64,000 nucleotides of DNA from Chryseobacterium piperi (lineage in GTDB: Bacteria > Bacteroidota > Bacteroidia > Flavobacteriales > Weeksellaceae), in contig NZ_CP023049.2 in the NCBI RefSeq assembly GCF_002285635.2, forward strand, positions 248,001 to 312,000. The letters are read 5' to 3'. The notes beneath the pieces were generated by a model. It was not told the origin of the DNA. It was given only the letters and a program-made list of their open reading frames with translations, and ran no database searches. Position 1 is the stretch's first letter. Each line of letters starts with the position of its first letter. Made by a program: the position numbers and the translations under genes. Positions 38,664-47,289 of the stretch are shown one piece after another.

Positions 38664-40073
38664 TTAACGATTTAGCGGTTTCACCATTCGTACCTTTATA
38701 TAAGTCACCGATATAGCTGCTAAAATAAATAAAGCTCCTGCAGTCAGAATAGCATTTGAAGGGTTGTTTCCCAGGAAATTTTTAAAGATAAAGCCAAAGG
38801 AAACGGTTTGCATCAACATAGGAATAACAATCATCATATTGATTACTCCCATATATACTCCTCTTTTATCTGAAGGAATAGATGGGGAAACCATTGAATA
38901 GGGCAGTCCCATCATTGATGCCCAGCCAATTCCAAATAAAACCATTGGCAACAATATTAAAGTTTCACTTTTTATAAAAGGCAATGATAATAAGGATATT
39001 CCGGTAAAGAAAAGACAAACGGCATATACGTTTTTCGAAGAAAACTTCATGGCAAAAGGAATTAGGATGAGTGCTGATATCATGGTGATAAAATTGTAGA
39101 AACCATTCATAAGACCCGTTTGTCCCACTGCTGTTTCTACCAAATGAGCGATGTTCTTTGCCCATAATAAATCACTTTTCGATAGAATTGAACCACTTTT
39201 CGAGAGTTCAAGAATCCGGCTGGCTTTTTCTTCATCCTTCTCAGAAACCCCATAAAGGGTTTGTTTGATCATCGGTGTAACAAACTGCCAATAACAAAAC
39301 AGCGCGTACCATTGAAAAAGATATACTAAGGCCAACTGCCAAAGTATTTTAGGCATATTCATTATAGCCGTAAAAATTTCAATAAATGGAGTGAATAGAG
39401 TACTGTGTTCTTTGTCTGCTTTCAATTTGGCAAGCTCTTCATCTGTAGGAGGGATTTCCGGGGTTTTGTATACTGACCAAACGACTGAAGCAATAGAGCA
39501 AAAAGAACCTAAAAAGAAGGAATAATACACCCAGACCGGAATTCCACCCGATTCGGAATCTCCGCCCAGATATTTTTGGAAAACGAAGAGAGATAGATTG
39601 GCTAAAGTGATTCCTGCCCCTACAAAAAGGCTTTGCATTTGAAATCCGAATGTTTGCTGTTCTTCGGGTAATTTATCCCCAATAAAAGCCCTGTAAGGTT
39701 CCATGGCCGTATTATTGGCTGCGTCCAGAATCCATAAAAGTCCGGCAGCCATCCATATCGTAGAGCTAAAAGGAAAAGCAAATAAAGCTAAACTGCAAAA
39801 TAAGGCACCCAGCAGAAAAAAAGGTTTTCTGCGTCCCCATTTCGCACTCCAGGTTTTATCACTTATTGCACCGATTAGCGGTTGAATCAATAATCCGGTA
39901 ACAGGTCCCGCCAGATTAAGAATAGGTAATTGCTCAGCATGGGCTCCAAGAAAAGAGTACAGGGGATTGACAGCAGTTTGCTGTAATCCAAAGCTGTACT
40001 GAATTCCGAAGAATCCGACATTCATATTCCATATCTGCCAAAAACTAAGTTTGGGAATCAATTTTTTCATCAT
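38664..40073 (-). CDS. MFS/GPH-type sugar permease, SLC45 (sucrose/maltose transporter)-like
   Basis: A 469-residue permease with about 12 membrane helices. The N-terminal FWQIWNMNVGFFGIQYSFGL, the loop GAISDKTWSAKWGRRKPFFLLGA (residues about 69-91) with R-R-x-P-F, and DAANNTAMEPYRAFIGD are typical of SLC45-like sucrose/maltose carriers. MFS is the superfamily; GPH is the other label used for this group. It starts 3 bp after the kinase stop on the same strand, so it is the last gene of the TonB receptor/glycosidase/kinase operon. It likely moves a disaccharide or its hydrolysis products across the inner membrane. Confidence 0.87.
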   Translation of the reverse strand: MMKKLIPKLSFWQIWNMNVGFFGIQYSFGLQQTAVNPLYSFLGAHAEQLPILNLAGPVTGLLIQPLIGAISDKTWSAKWGRRKPFFLLGALFCSLALFAFPFSSTIWMAAGLLWILDAANNTAMEPYRAFIGDKLPEEQQTFGFQMQSLFVGAGITLANLSLFVFQKYLGGDSESGGIPVWVYYSFFLGSFCSIASVVWSVYKTPEIPPTDEELAKLKADKEHSTLFTPFIEIFTAIMNMPKILWQLALVYLFQWYALFCYWQFVTPMIKQTLYGVSEKDEEKASRILELSKSGSILSKSDLLWAKNIAHLVETAVGQTGLMNGFYNFITMISALILIPFAMKFSSKNVYAVCLFFTGISLLSLPFIKSETLILLPMVLFGIGWASMMGLPYSMVSPSIPSDKRGVYMGVINMMIVIPMLMQTVSFGFIFKNFLGNNPSNAILTAGALFILAAISVTYIKVRMVKPLNR

Positions 40074-40076
40074 TGT

Positions 40077-40721
40077 TTATGGCATTATGATTTGATAGTT
40101 TTTATCAAGTATTAAATTGGCTTTGTCCTTAAAATTACGGATAATCTGATGTTCAATACTAAGAACCTTTTCTATAAAATCACTTTGTTCGTCCCGGTTT
40201 CTTTTCATCCGGTTTTCGTAAGTATCTTTATAATTACGATCAATAAAGATACTAAAGTCAAAACCTTCAATATCCAGAATATAAGTTCCTTCGATAATCA
40301 GTACCTGAATGTCTTCCGTTTTTACAGTTTCTTTAGAAACAGAATTAGCCTGATAGTTAATCAGAGGTTTCTCGATAAAAGCTTTTCCAGCTTTAAATTC
40401 CTTCAAATTGTCTAGAATACTATTGAGTTGCACTTCATGAGTACCCACATTATCCAGACTTTTTTTACGGTTTTCATGATTATCTTTTGGAGGAAGTTTA
40501 AAATAATCATCCATTTGGAGCACCATAGCTGTAACCCCGTTTTGTTCCATTACTTTTTGGAGGGCGAAAGCTGTTATCGATTTGCCACTTCCGCTTTCCC
40601 CGCAAATTCCTATTGTCAGTTTGTTATTGCTAGCAAAAGGTAATTTTTGTTCGATAATGTGATACATACTTTCTGCCGTTAATAAATGCTTTTCCTGTAG
40701 CTCTATTACATCTCCGATCAT
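40077..40721 (-). CDS. uridine kinase-like P-loop kinase
   Basis: A 214-residue cytoplasmic kinase. Walker A motif GESGSGKS at residues 41-48 in LTIGICGESGSGKSITAF. Downstream segments AMVLQMDDYFKLPP and VLIIEGTYIL correspond to the substrate-binding DxDxF-like site and Walker B strand of the uridine kinase/phosphoribulokinase family. The position between a glycosidase and a sugar permease suggests it phosphorylates the sugar released by that glycosidase rather than uridine, but this is inference. The C-terminus is complete. Confidence 0.8.
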   Translation of the reverse strand: MIGDVIELQEKHLLTAESMYHIIEQKLPFASNNKLTIGICGESGSGKSITAFALQKVMEQNGVTAMVLQMDDYFKLPPKDNHENRKKSLDNVGTHEVQLNSILDNLKEFKAGKAFIEKPLINYQANSVSKETVKTEDIQVLIIEGTYILDIEGFDFSIFIDRNYKDTYENRMKRNRDEQSDFIEKVLSIEHQIIRNFKDKANLILDKNYQIIMP

Positions 40722-40764
40722 CTCTTTATTCTGTTTTAATCAATAATTATTTAATAAGGTGGCC

Positions 40765-40884
40765 AGCTTGTTTAGATTTTACTATTGTGGGTAATTTCAA
40801 TGTCAGGCTGAGCACAGATTGAATACCTGCGAACGAAGTTTACGAAGCCTGTTACACATTTTTGGAATAAAATCTAAACAAGCT
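40765..40884. repeat. 120-bp element bounded by 17-bp perfect inverted repeats (MITE-like)
   Basis: agcttgtttagatttta (40765-40781) and its exact reverse complement taaaatctaaacaagct (40868-40884) enclose 86 bp of noncoding sequence. The inside contains 'gtcaggctgagc' and 'cgaagtttacgaagcctg', words common in Weeksellaceae intergenic repeats. The right arm abuts the stop codon of the glycosidase gene, so the element sits exactly in the gap of an operon. Confidence 0.75.
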
Positions 40885-42006
40885 CTAAATTGTCATAAGT
40901 AAGTATCCTGAGGCTGAAAAGCATAGTTGATCGGTACCCGAAGGTAATAATTGATCTGTTGAATAATACTCTTTGAAACTTGATCCTTTTTGCTCAAGAA
41001 GCTGTTCGTATTGTTTTAAAATTTTGAGTGGAACTTCATGAAAACCTCTCTCCTTTAAAGCCAGGCAGAGCCAGCCGAGATATATCGGCCATGACCCTCC
41101 ATTATGAAAATGATAAGGTTTGTTTTTAAAATGATAGCTGTAGTTATTTTCCAATAATTTCCAATCAGGATCCGTAGGAAAGATCACAGGATAAAAAACC
41201 GGAAGCATCCAATGATGAAATTCTTTGTTTAGGTTTTCTAAAAAGATGATAAAGGCTTCCATATCCAGTTCAAAGCCTAAAAGAATGGCCAGTGCATTTC
41301 CTGCAAGATCAAAACGTTCATCATATCCATTGGGATTTAGAGATGCCCAGAAATAAGGTTTTTCAGATGCTTTATGATAAGCGGTTTCGTGGTATTTTGT
41401 TTCATGAATATTATTTTTTCTGAAATTATTTTCTATCAGCTTTTTAGTAGCTTTGGCCTGAGTAGCCAACTGGTTATCTTCATATACTTCTGCCGTATTC
41501 TTTAAGGCCCAATAGCGAAGAATATTGTCATAGAGCACATATCCTGACGTTATATATTCATCGGCCCAGTTTCCACCAAGTGGGCTATACAGCAATCCTC
41601 TCTGGTTAAATTCCCAGGTTTTGAGACATGAAAGAGCCTTATAAATTTTATCTTTTAATGCTTCTTTTAAAATGTCATTTTGTGAATATCGGAGATATTC
41701 GCAAGTGGCAATAACCCACCAGATTGTTGCATCCGTTCTTCCGGCATGCGTTCCATAGCTTGCTTTTTCGTCAAAGACATTCGATGGAATCTGCCCGTTT
41801 TCTGCCTGGTGTTTTGCTAATGTTATGATAGATTTTTCAAGACCGTTGATGATCATTTCATCTTTGATGAGTATACCGGTAATTCCGGTCATCATAGAAT
41901 CTCTGGACCATATTCTGGCATAATTATCCCGTTGCTCCGATGAAGCTAAGATTCCTTGTTCCGTTATAGATTGATAAATTACATCTAAAGCTTTTTGTCT
42001 AAACAT
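40885..42006 (-). CDS. (alpha/alpha)6-barrel glycosidase, GH100 invertase / trehalase-like
   Basis: A 373-residue protein without a signal peptide, so cytoplasmic. Conserved-looking blocks: RIWSRDSMMTGITGILIKDE (about residues 31-50), GRTDATIWWVIATCEYL, PLGGNWADEYITSGYVLYDN, GYDERFDLAGNALAILLGF and KPYHFHNGGSWPIYLGWLCL (about 312-330). The last block, HNGGSWP, and the early W-x-RD are features I associate with GH100 neutral/alkaline invertases and related trehalase-clan barrels. The protein is shorter than plant invertases. It lies between a TonB receptor and a kinase/permease pair under a LacI regulator, which fits intracellular cleavage of an imported disaccharide such as sucrose. Family certain to clan level only. 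Confidence 0.7.
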   Translation of the reverse strand: MFRQKALDVIYQSITEQGILASSEQRDNYARIWSRDSMMTGITGILIKDEMIINGLEKSIITLAKHQAENGQIPSNVFDEKASYGTHAGRTDATIWWVIATCEYLRYSQNDILKEALKDKIYKALSCLKTWEFNQRGLLYSPLGGNWADEYITSGYVLYDNILRYWALKNTAEVYEDNQLATQAKATKKLIENNFRKNNIHETKYHETAYHKASEKPYFWASLNPNGYDERFDLAGNALAILLGFELDMEAFIIFLENLNKEFHHWMLPVFYPVIFPTDPDWKLLENNYSYHFKNKPYHFHNGGSWPIYLGWLCLALKERGFHEVPLKILKQYEQLLEQKGSSFKEYYSTDQLLPSGTDQLCFSASGYLLMTI

Positions 42007-42151
42007 ATTATTCTTAATTCTTATAAATTTGGAGTATCCTCAGTTAAATTAATTATTTTAAATATAACTCTAAACTCACCATTATCTCATGATACCTTTT
42101 TTACTATAACACTTTAATTCTAAGTCTGATATCTAACTTCTAACAATCTAT

Positions 42152-44569
42152 TTAGAAATCAAACTTTATACTTGCTCCAAAAGTCCTTCCGGGCAGGGTT
42201 CTTGCTCTGATGATTCTGTTCGTTCCAGCCAATGTACCTTCTTCTGCTTCCGTAATCGCCAGGGCATTGAAAATATTATTAGCATTCACATTTAGAGTTA
42301 GATTTTTTAATACTTTATAAGAGATGTATGGATTGACGATAACATAACCCGGCATAACAAGTTTGTTGATATCCTGGGTATAGGCCTTTGTAGAACCCAC
42401 CAAAAATAAACCTAAGCTGAGCTTTTCGATAATGACATTGGGGTTTACAGAGTACATCACTTTAGGGACTCTTCTCGGGGCATTTCCAATAATGGTTCTA
42501 TCGATTGCATCTTTGATTTGTGCATGAGTATAGGTCATTCCGGCTTTGATATCAAAATTTTTATTGATTTTGTAGTACCCGTCAAGTTCTACTCCAAGTG
42601 ATTGGTACCTGTTTTCAGTTCTTAGTTGTGTTGTGGCCTCGTAATTAGCTTCTACAGTTTTAGCATAGAAAAGAGTAGTATTTAGAAAGTAGTTGGATCC
42701 TCTTAGTTTATAACCGGCTTCAATCTGATTAAGCTTGTTTACTTTCACTGCATCCAAGGCAGGATCATTATTATTGGTGTAATTATATCCAGCAAATAAA
42801 ATTCTGTCTGCCGAAGCACTGCCTCCCTGGCTAACTCTTGCAAAAACAGCATTATGAGAATTGATTGCATAATTGGCTCCGAAAGAGTAGCCGAAAATTT
42901 GATAGCGGTAATCTACAGGAACGGTGCCATCTACTACAGCTACTGAACGTTCAGGGGTTTCAATAGTTCCGTTTTGGTTGATATCGATTATACGGGTGGT
43001 ATTTTGAGTGCCCGCAAAACTTCCCGATACTTTACCGAAATCATATCTCACTCCTAAATCCAGGGTAAGTTTTTCAATGGGATTAAGTTCAACCTGAACA
43101 TGAGGAGCAACTACTGAGTATCGGGTATCGTAATTTCTGTTCAAACCGCCCCAATCCGGTACACCATAATGCAATAGTCCGTTGTCTGTGATTTTGTTCC
43201 CTGTTGCATCCATAACATCTACCAGTCTTGCATTTCTGTCAGATACTTCCATCAGATAAGTATTCCAGTTCCAAGAAAGATTGATGTTCTGAATGCTGTT
43301 ATATACGCCTGTGTTGAGTTTTATTTTATCCCATTTCTTAGTAATGTTCAAATCATTGAAGAAGTTGTTGAGATTATTCAGTTTGGTATTAAATAATACA
43401 GTTTTCATATACTTTGCATTGTTGTCTACAGTTGTGTTAGTTCCTGCATACACAGCATTGTTGTATCCTGTAATCGACTCCAGAATTTCTGCTTTGCTTC
43501 CTACAGAAGCTGGAAATGGAGCTAAAAACTGTCCGTCATTAGCTGAATATCTTGCTTTTTCTTCCAGCTTCCAACCAGAGCCTAAATCATAATTAAATTC
43601 TAGGCCGACTGATTTAGAAACAGAATGCATACCATCACGAATATCACTTTTTAAGATTTGTCCATTTCCTCCAAAAGTCAGATCATTGGTCAAGTTGCGA
43701 GATTGTAAAGCTCCGGTTAAGATGTTGTAGCTGTTGAGGGACGTATAGTCAGGATTACGATCAGAGCCGGAAACGGCTATAGGCATAGGCATATAGGCTG
43801 CTGTTCGGTCGTCCAGATACTTCCCGTATATACGGATGCTTCCTTTCTCAAACTTTTTTAATAAAGAAAGGCGAAACTGTCCTCCGTTATTCGAAATATA
43901 GCCTGTTCTTCTCGGCCCGTCACCTCCTCTGTAAAATCCACCGACCCCTATGAAAAAATCCTTACCTAAAGAAGTTCCATAGTCTATATCTGTTCTAAAA
44001 TTATTGTAATTGAGACCTACCTGCTGGGTAATGCTACCACCTTGTTTTTCTCCGGTTTTAGTAATAAAGTTGATAATACCTGCTGGTGAATTGGATGCAA
44101 AAACAGAAGCGGAACCCCCTCTTAACGCTTCAATTCTGGATACAAAAGTATCAAATCTCGTAAACTGATCCTGTGTACCGAAAGCAATATCTCCAAATTG
44201 CAATACCGGAAGGCCGTCTTCCTGTATCAATAAGTATCTTGAACCACCGGCAGAAACAGGGACACCTCGCACTGTGATATTAGAGTTTCCTTCACCACCC
44301 GAAGATTCTGCCCGTATACCCGGAATCGTTCTAAAGATTTCAGCGGTACTTCTTGGAGCCGCATTGATGATATCTGCAGGTTTTAAAGTGGAAATAGAGG
44401 TACTGGTTTTAATGGAAGCTTTCGGATTAGAATTACCGGTAATCACGACTTCATCTATCATTTTATCTCTCACAGCAAGAGAATCTGTAGTAGTTGCTTG
44501 TGAAAACATAAAAGCAGCGGTATTCATTGTTCCGAAAACCAGCAATTTCTTAATTACTTTGGATTCCAT
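42152..44569 (-). CDS. TonB-dependent outer-membrane receptor (sugar locus)
   Basis: An 805-residue receptor. Signal peptide at 1-23, then a short spacer and a TonB box IDEVVITGNSN (about residue 38). The plug shows RSTAEIFRTIPGIRAESSGG, ITVRGVPVSAGG, LIQEDGLPV and RIEALRGGSASVFASNSPAGIINFITKTG. The barrel ends in SIKFDF with a terminal aromatic. It is not a SusC: no SusD partner, no SusC plug motifs and no N-terminal carboxypeptidase-like domain. First gene of a minus-strand operon with glycosidase, kinase and permease, controlled by the LacI-type regulator across the operators at 44660-44681. Confidence 0.92.
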   Translation of the reverse strand: MESKVIKKLLVFGTMNTAAFMFSQATTTDSLAVRDKMIDEVVITGNSNPKASIKTSTSISTLKPADIINAAPRSTAEIFRTIPGIRAESSGGEGNSNITVRGVPVSAGGSRYLLIQEDGLPVLQFGDIAFGTQDQFTRFDTFVSRIEALRGGSASVFASNSPAGIINFITKTGEKQGGSITQQVGLNYNNFRTDIDYGTSLGKDFFIGVGGFYRGGDGPRRTGYISNNGGQFRLSLLKKFEKGSIRIYGKYLDDRTAAYMPMPIAVSGSDRNPDYTSLNSYNILTGALQSRNLTNDLTFGGNGQILKSDIRDGMHSVSKSVGLEFNYDLGSGWKLEEKARYSANDGQFLAPFPASVGSKAEILESITGYNNAVYAGTNTTVDNNAKYMKTVLFNTKLNNLNNFFNDLNITKKWDKIKLNTGVYNSIQNINLSWNWNTYLMEVSDRNARLVDVMDATGNKITDNGLLHYGVPDWGGLNRNYDTRYSVVAPHVQVELNPIEKLTLDLGVRYDFGKVSGSFAGTQNTTRIIDINQNGTIETPERSVAVVDGTVPVDYRYQIFGYSFGANYAINSHNAVFARVSQGGSASADRILFAGYNYTNNNDPALDAVKVNKLNQIEAGYKLRGSNYFLNTTLFYAKTVEANYEATTQLRTENRYQSLGVELDGYYKINKNFDIKAGMTYTHAQIKDAIDRTIIGNAPRRVPKVMYSVNPNVIIEKLSLGLFLVGSTKAYTQDINKLVMPGYVIVNPYISYKVLKNLTLNVNANNIFNALAITEAEEGTLAGTNRIIRARTLPGRTFGASIKFDF

Positions 44570-44659
44570 AATTTTTCAAGTTTTGTTTATGGTTTAAAAG
44601 TATTTTTTTTACACTTTAGAAATGTGAATTTGAACTTTGTATTAAGGTAATATGAATTT

Positions 44660-44681
44660 CAAACGATTGTGCAAACGGTTG
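44660..44681. promoter_or_regulatory. two tandem LacI-type operators
   Basis: CAAACGATTG (44660-44669) and CAAACGGTTG (44672-44681) both fit CAAnCGnTTG with a central CG, 12 bp apart, about one helical turn. They lie between the divergent TonB receptor and LacI genes. Confidence 0.7.
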
Positions 44682-44809
44682 CGGTTGGTAAGTTATTTTT
44701 ATTTTAACTTTTAATTAACATTTTTACTCGTTTTATTTAACGTTTTTTGGCAAAAAAGGATGGGGTAAATATTCCTAATTTCTCCCAATAATCTAAGCCG
44801 ACTGCCAAA

Positions 44810-45781
44810 ATGAAAAGAACTACCATAAAAGACCTTGCAGAAATGCTTCATATAAGTACTTCCACTGTTTCCAGAGCTTTGAAAGACCATCCTGATATCA
44901 GTAACTCTGTAAAGCTCAAGGTAAGGGAGGCGGCAGAAACATTTAATTATGTTCCTAATGACTTTGCGATTAATTTCAGGAAGAAATCCTCTAAAGTGAT
45001 CGGCCTTATTGTTCCATCCATATCCATGTTTTTTATTCCTTCTATTATCAAAGGAATTTCTTCGGTACTTAATAAAAAAGGATATCATTTCTTTATTTTA
45101 TCTTCTGAAGATTCCTATGAGATTGAGCGGGAAAATATTCAAACCTGTATTAATTCCAGAGTAGATGGTATTCTTATTTCCTTAACCAAAGAGACCAAAG
45201 ATTTTAAACATTTTGAGAAAATGAATGAGATGGAGGTTCCTGTTGTCATTTTTGATAAGATTATTCCTCAGGATCTTTATGATTCTGTCATTTTTGATAA
45301 TGAAAAGAATGCAGAATTATCTGCAAAAAAACTGATTCAGCATGGGTGTAAAAAAATATTGGCCATTTTTGGAGATGAAAGCCTCGGAATCACACAGACC
45401 AGAAAAGAATCTTTTTTGAACACCTTACAAAGTATTCCTGAAATCCAGTGTAAAACAATATATTGTGAATCTCCTGAATCGGTAAAAGAAAAACTTGACA
45501 TTATTTTGGAGTATGATCAGTTTGATGGCTTTTTCGCTATGAGTGACGAGACTCTGGCAGGGCTTCACAGTTCTTTGGTCAAAAAAAAATTGGATACAAC
45601 CCATATCAAAGTTGTTGCGATAAGTGAAGGGACCTTGCCTAAATATCTTGATGAATCTTATGAATATCAGATTAATGACGGATGCGAAATGGGAATGATA
45701 GCAGCATCTGCACTGATTAGCAGAATTCAGAAGAAAGAAGAGGAGGATGTGATCCTTGTTCCGAAGACATTTTATATATAG
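44810..45781 (+). CDS. LacI/GalR-family transcriptional regulator (sugar locus)
   Basis: A 323-residue regulator. Helix-turn-helix at residues 4-23 (TTIKDLAEMLHISTSTVSRA), hinge to about residue 58 (KVREAAETFNYVPNDFAI), then the ligand-binding domain (VIGLIVPSISMFFIPSIIKG, ILISLTKETKDF, FAMSDETLAGLHSSL). Slightly shorter than the average LacI protein but complete. Divergent from the TonB receptor operon; predicted to bind the CAAnCGnTTG pair between them. Only distantly similar to the LacI at 3657, consistent with its different operators. Confidence 0.92.
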   Translation: MKRTTIKDLAEMLHISTSTVSRALKDHPDISNSVKLKVREAAETFNYVPNDFAINFRKKSSKVIGLIVPSISMFFIPSIIKGISSVLNKKGYHFFILSSEDSYEIERENIQTCINSRVDGILISLTKETKDFKHFEKMNEMEVPVVIFDKIIPQDLYDSVIFDNEKNAELSAKKLIQHGCKKILAIFGDESLGITQTRKESFLNTLQSIPEIQCKTIYCESPESVKEKLDIILEYDQFDGFFAMSDETLAGLHSSLVKKKLDTTHIKVVAISEGTLPKYLDESYEYQINDGCEMGMIAASALISRIQKKEEEDVILVPKTFYI

Positions 45782-45790
45782 AGTTCTTAT

Positions 45791-46250
45791 AAAGGTAAAA
45801 TCGCAAAATCGCAGATTTGTAAAGCCGTAGAAGGCTCAGTGTTGCCATTTCGACGAAGGAGAAATCTCTTACTCTTATGTGTACTTGTTATGCAGCATCT
45901 ATCTAACTTCAATAACTTAAGTGTTCTTTGTCATTGACTACGTCTAATCTTTGATTTCAGAACACAGACGATAAGTCTGCGAACATAGTTCAAAAGCGAA
46001 GTGGAGGAATCTAACCATAGTTTTCCCTCCAGAGAAGCTAATCTAAAGGCAAAATCGCGGATTTGTAAAACCGTAGAAGGCTCAGTGTTGTCATTTCGAC
46101 AAAGGAGAAATCTCTTACTCTTATGTGTAATTCTTCTACACCACGAATTGAACTTAAATAACTAAAGTGTTTAAAAACTTTTGTGACTTTTGTGGTTTAA
46201 TTTTTTCACTACTGATTAGCACAGATGTTAACGCTATTTTTGTGCTTTTA
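45791..46250 (-). repeat. dispersed intergenic repeat region, duplicated module plus truncated B module
   Basis: Gene-free between 45782 and 46349 apart from the promoter at its end. A block starting 'aaaatcgcaaaatcgcagat' with 'aaggctcagtgttg', 'catttcgacgaaggagaaat' and 'cttactcttatgtgta' occurs at 45797-45886 and again, diverged, at 46050-46129. The second copy runs into the B module in reverse orientation ('gaattgaacttaaataacta', 'aaaacttttgtgacttttgt') at 46145-46200, then an 'agcacagatgtta' A-type word. Confidence 0.75.
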
Positions 46251-46281
46251 AATCTAGTAGAGGGAATTTTTTTGAAATTTA

Positions 46282-46301
46282 TTTTCAATAATTATTGAAA
46301 A
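46282..46301. promoter_or_regulatory. perfect 20-bp palindromic operator over the GbsR-type gene promoter
   Basis: ttttcaataattattgaaaa equals its own reverse complement. It covers the -33 TTG of the downstream promoter, so a bound protein would block it. A near-identical copy lies at 46901-46920 before the next gene. Confidence 0.75.
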
Positions 46302-46324
46302 TTCAAAAACTATAATTATATTTG
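46295..46324 (+). promoter_or_regulatory. promoter of the GbsR/MarR-type regulator gene
   Basis: TTG (46295-46297), 19-bp spacer, TATATTTG (46317-46324): a full Bacteroidota promoter. The -33 element lies inside the palindrome, which points to autoregulation. Leader of about 22 bases to the ATG at 46350. Confidence 0.75.
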
Positions 46325-46349
46325 TAACAGAAATTCAAAGTCATACAAA

Positions 46350-46853
46350 ATGAAACTTTCAGAAGCCAAAGAAAAATACATTCAAACCTGGGGAACATTT
46401 GCTACCAATTGGGGGATCAATCGTACCATGGCACAGGTGCATGCTTTGCTTTTGGCAAGTGGAAAACCTCTTTCTACTGATGAGGTAATGGAACAGCTGG
46501 AAATTTCCAGAGGAAATGCCAATATGAATTTACGTGCTTTAATGGATTGGGGTATTGTAAAGAAAGAATTTGTAAAAGGAGATCGAAAAGAATATTTCAT
46601 TGCAGAGAAAGATGTATGGTTTCTTTTCAAACAGATTACAAAGGAACGCAGAAAAAGAGAGATTGAGCCTGTGATTTCTTTTTTGGAAGAATTGAAGGGT
46701 ATTGAAGATAAAGATTCCGAAGAAGCAAAGGAGTTCATTAAATTAATGGATGACTTCAGTAGCGTAACCGGAAAAATTAATAATATTATGGATTTGGCGA
46801 TAAAAAGTGATGATCACTGGCTCGTAGGAAAGATTACCAATTTATTAAAATAG
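46350..46853 (+). CDS. GbsR/MarR-family transcriptional regulator
   Basis: A 167-residue winged-helix protein of the GbsR branch. The N-terminal KYIQTWGTFATNWGINRTMAQVHALLLAS (about residues 9-37) is the conserved entry helix; the wing and recognition part is STDEVMEQLEISRGNANMNLRALMDWGIV followed by KGDRKEYF. The C-terminal helices (FLEELKGIEDKDSEEAKEF onwards) likely dimerise. Family members are repressors responding to small molecules. The palindromes before this gene and before 46936 make it the likely regulator of itself and of the genes that follow. Nothing shows which ligand is sensed. Confidence 0.88.
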   Translation: MKLSEAKEKYIQTWGTFATNWGINRTMAQVHALLLASGKPLSTDEVMEQLEISRGNANMNLRALMDWGIVKKEFVKGDRKEYFIAEKDVWFLFKQITKERRKREIEPVISFLEELKGIEDKDSEEAKEFIKLMDDFSSVTGKINNIMDLAIKSDDHWLVGKITNLLK

Positions 46854-46900
46854 AAAAATAGAATAGAAGAGGATGAAGATCCTTTTTTATTTCAAATAAA

Positions 46901-46920
46901 CTTTCAAAAATTATTGAAAA
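46901..46920. promoter_or_regulatory. second copy of the GbsR-locus palindrome
   Basis: ctttcaaaaattattgaaaa differs from the perfect palindrome at 46282 in two positions and ends 15 bp before the ATG at 46936. Its position next to the start codon fits repression of the downstream genes. Confidence 0.65.
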
Positions 46921-46935
46921 TATAATAAATATAAA

Positions 46936-47289
46936 ATGTTCAATATTATTTCATATATATTATTTCTTTCTGTCAGTTCTTATATAACCATTGATGTTGG
47001 AAGACGATGCTTTGATTCAGGCAAAGTTTATCTAGAATATCTCATCAAGGACAAGAATTTTTGTTTAACGGTAAACAGAATACTTTTAGGGAGTTATTAC
47101 CTGGTGAATCTTGGCTATATAGCAATAAGCTTGAGCCATTGGAGAAAGATTATAAGTTTAGAGGAAATAATAACCACTGTCTCTATCCGTATTGGATACA
47201 TTATGTTGATTCTTTGCTTTTTACATTGTACCAATATTGCGATACTATATATTTTAAGAAAAAAAATAACATTAAATAAATTATCATGA
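46936..47289 (+). CDS. small multi-pass membrane protein, unknown family (paralogue A)
   Basis: A 117-residue protein with three hydrophobic segments (IISYILFLSVSSYITIDV, VNRILLGSYYLVNLGYIAIS, RIGYIMLILCFLHCTNIAIL). It overlaps the next gene by 4 bp and resembles it along most of its length: shared pattern of a first helix, a basic-acidic loop with 'FDSGK/FKNSK', a helix containing 'YLVNLGY/YLLNIGF', an 'IISLEEIITTVS/IETIERLIVSLS' stretch and a last helix before a lysine-rich tail. An internal reading frame at 47061-47279 is a shadow. Function unknown; regulated as part of the GbsR locus. Confidence 0.72.
   Translation: MFNIISYILFLSVSSYITIDVGRRCFDSGKVYLEYLIKDKNFCLTVNRILLGSYYLVNLGYIAISLSHWRKIISLEEIITTVSIRIGYIMLILCFLHCTNIAILYILRKKITLNKLS

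Noticed and set aside
47061..47279. Second plus-strand frame overlapping the first small membrane protein
   Set aside because: The other frame has membrane helices and a paralogue next door; this one has neither.
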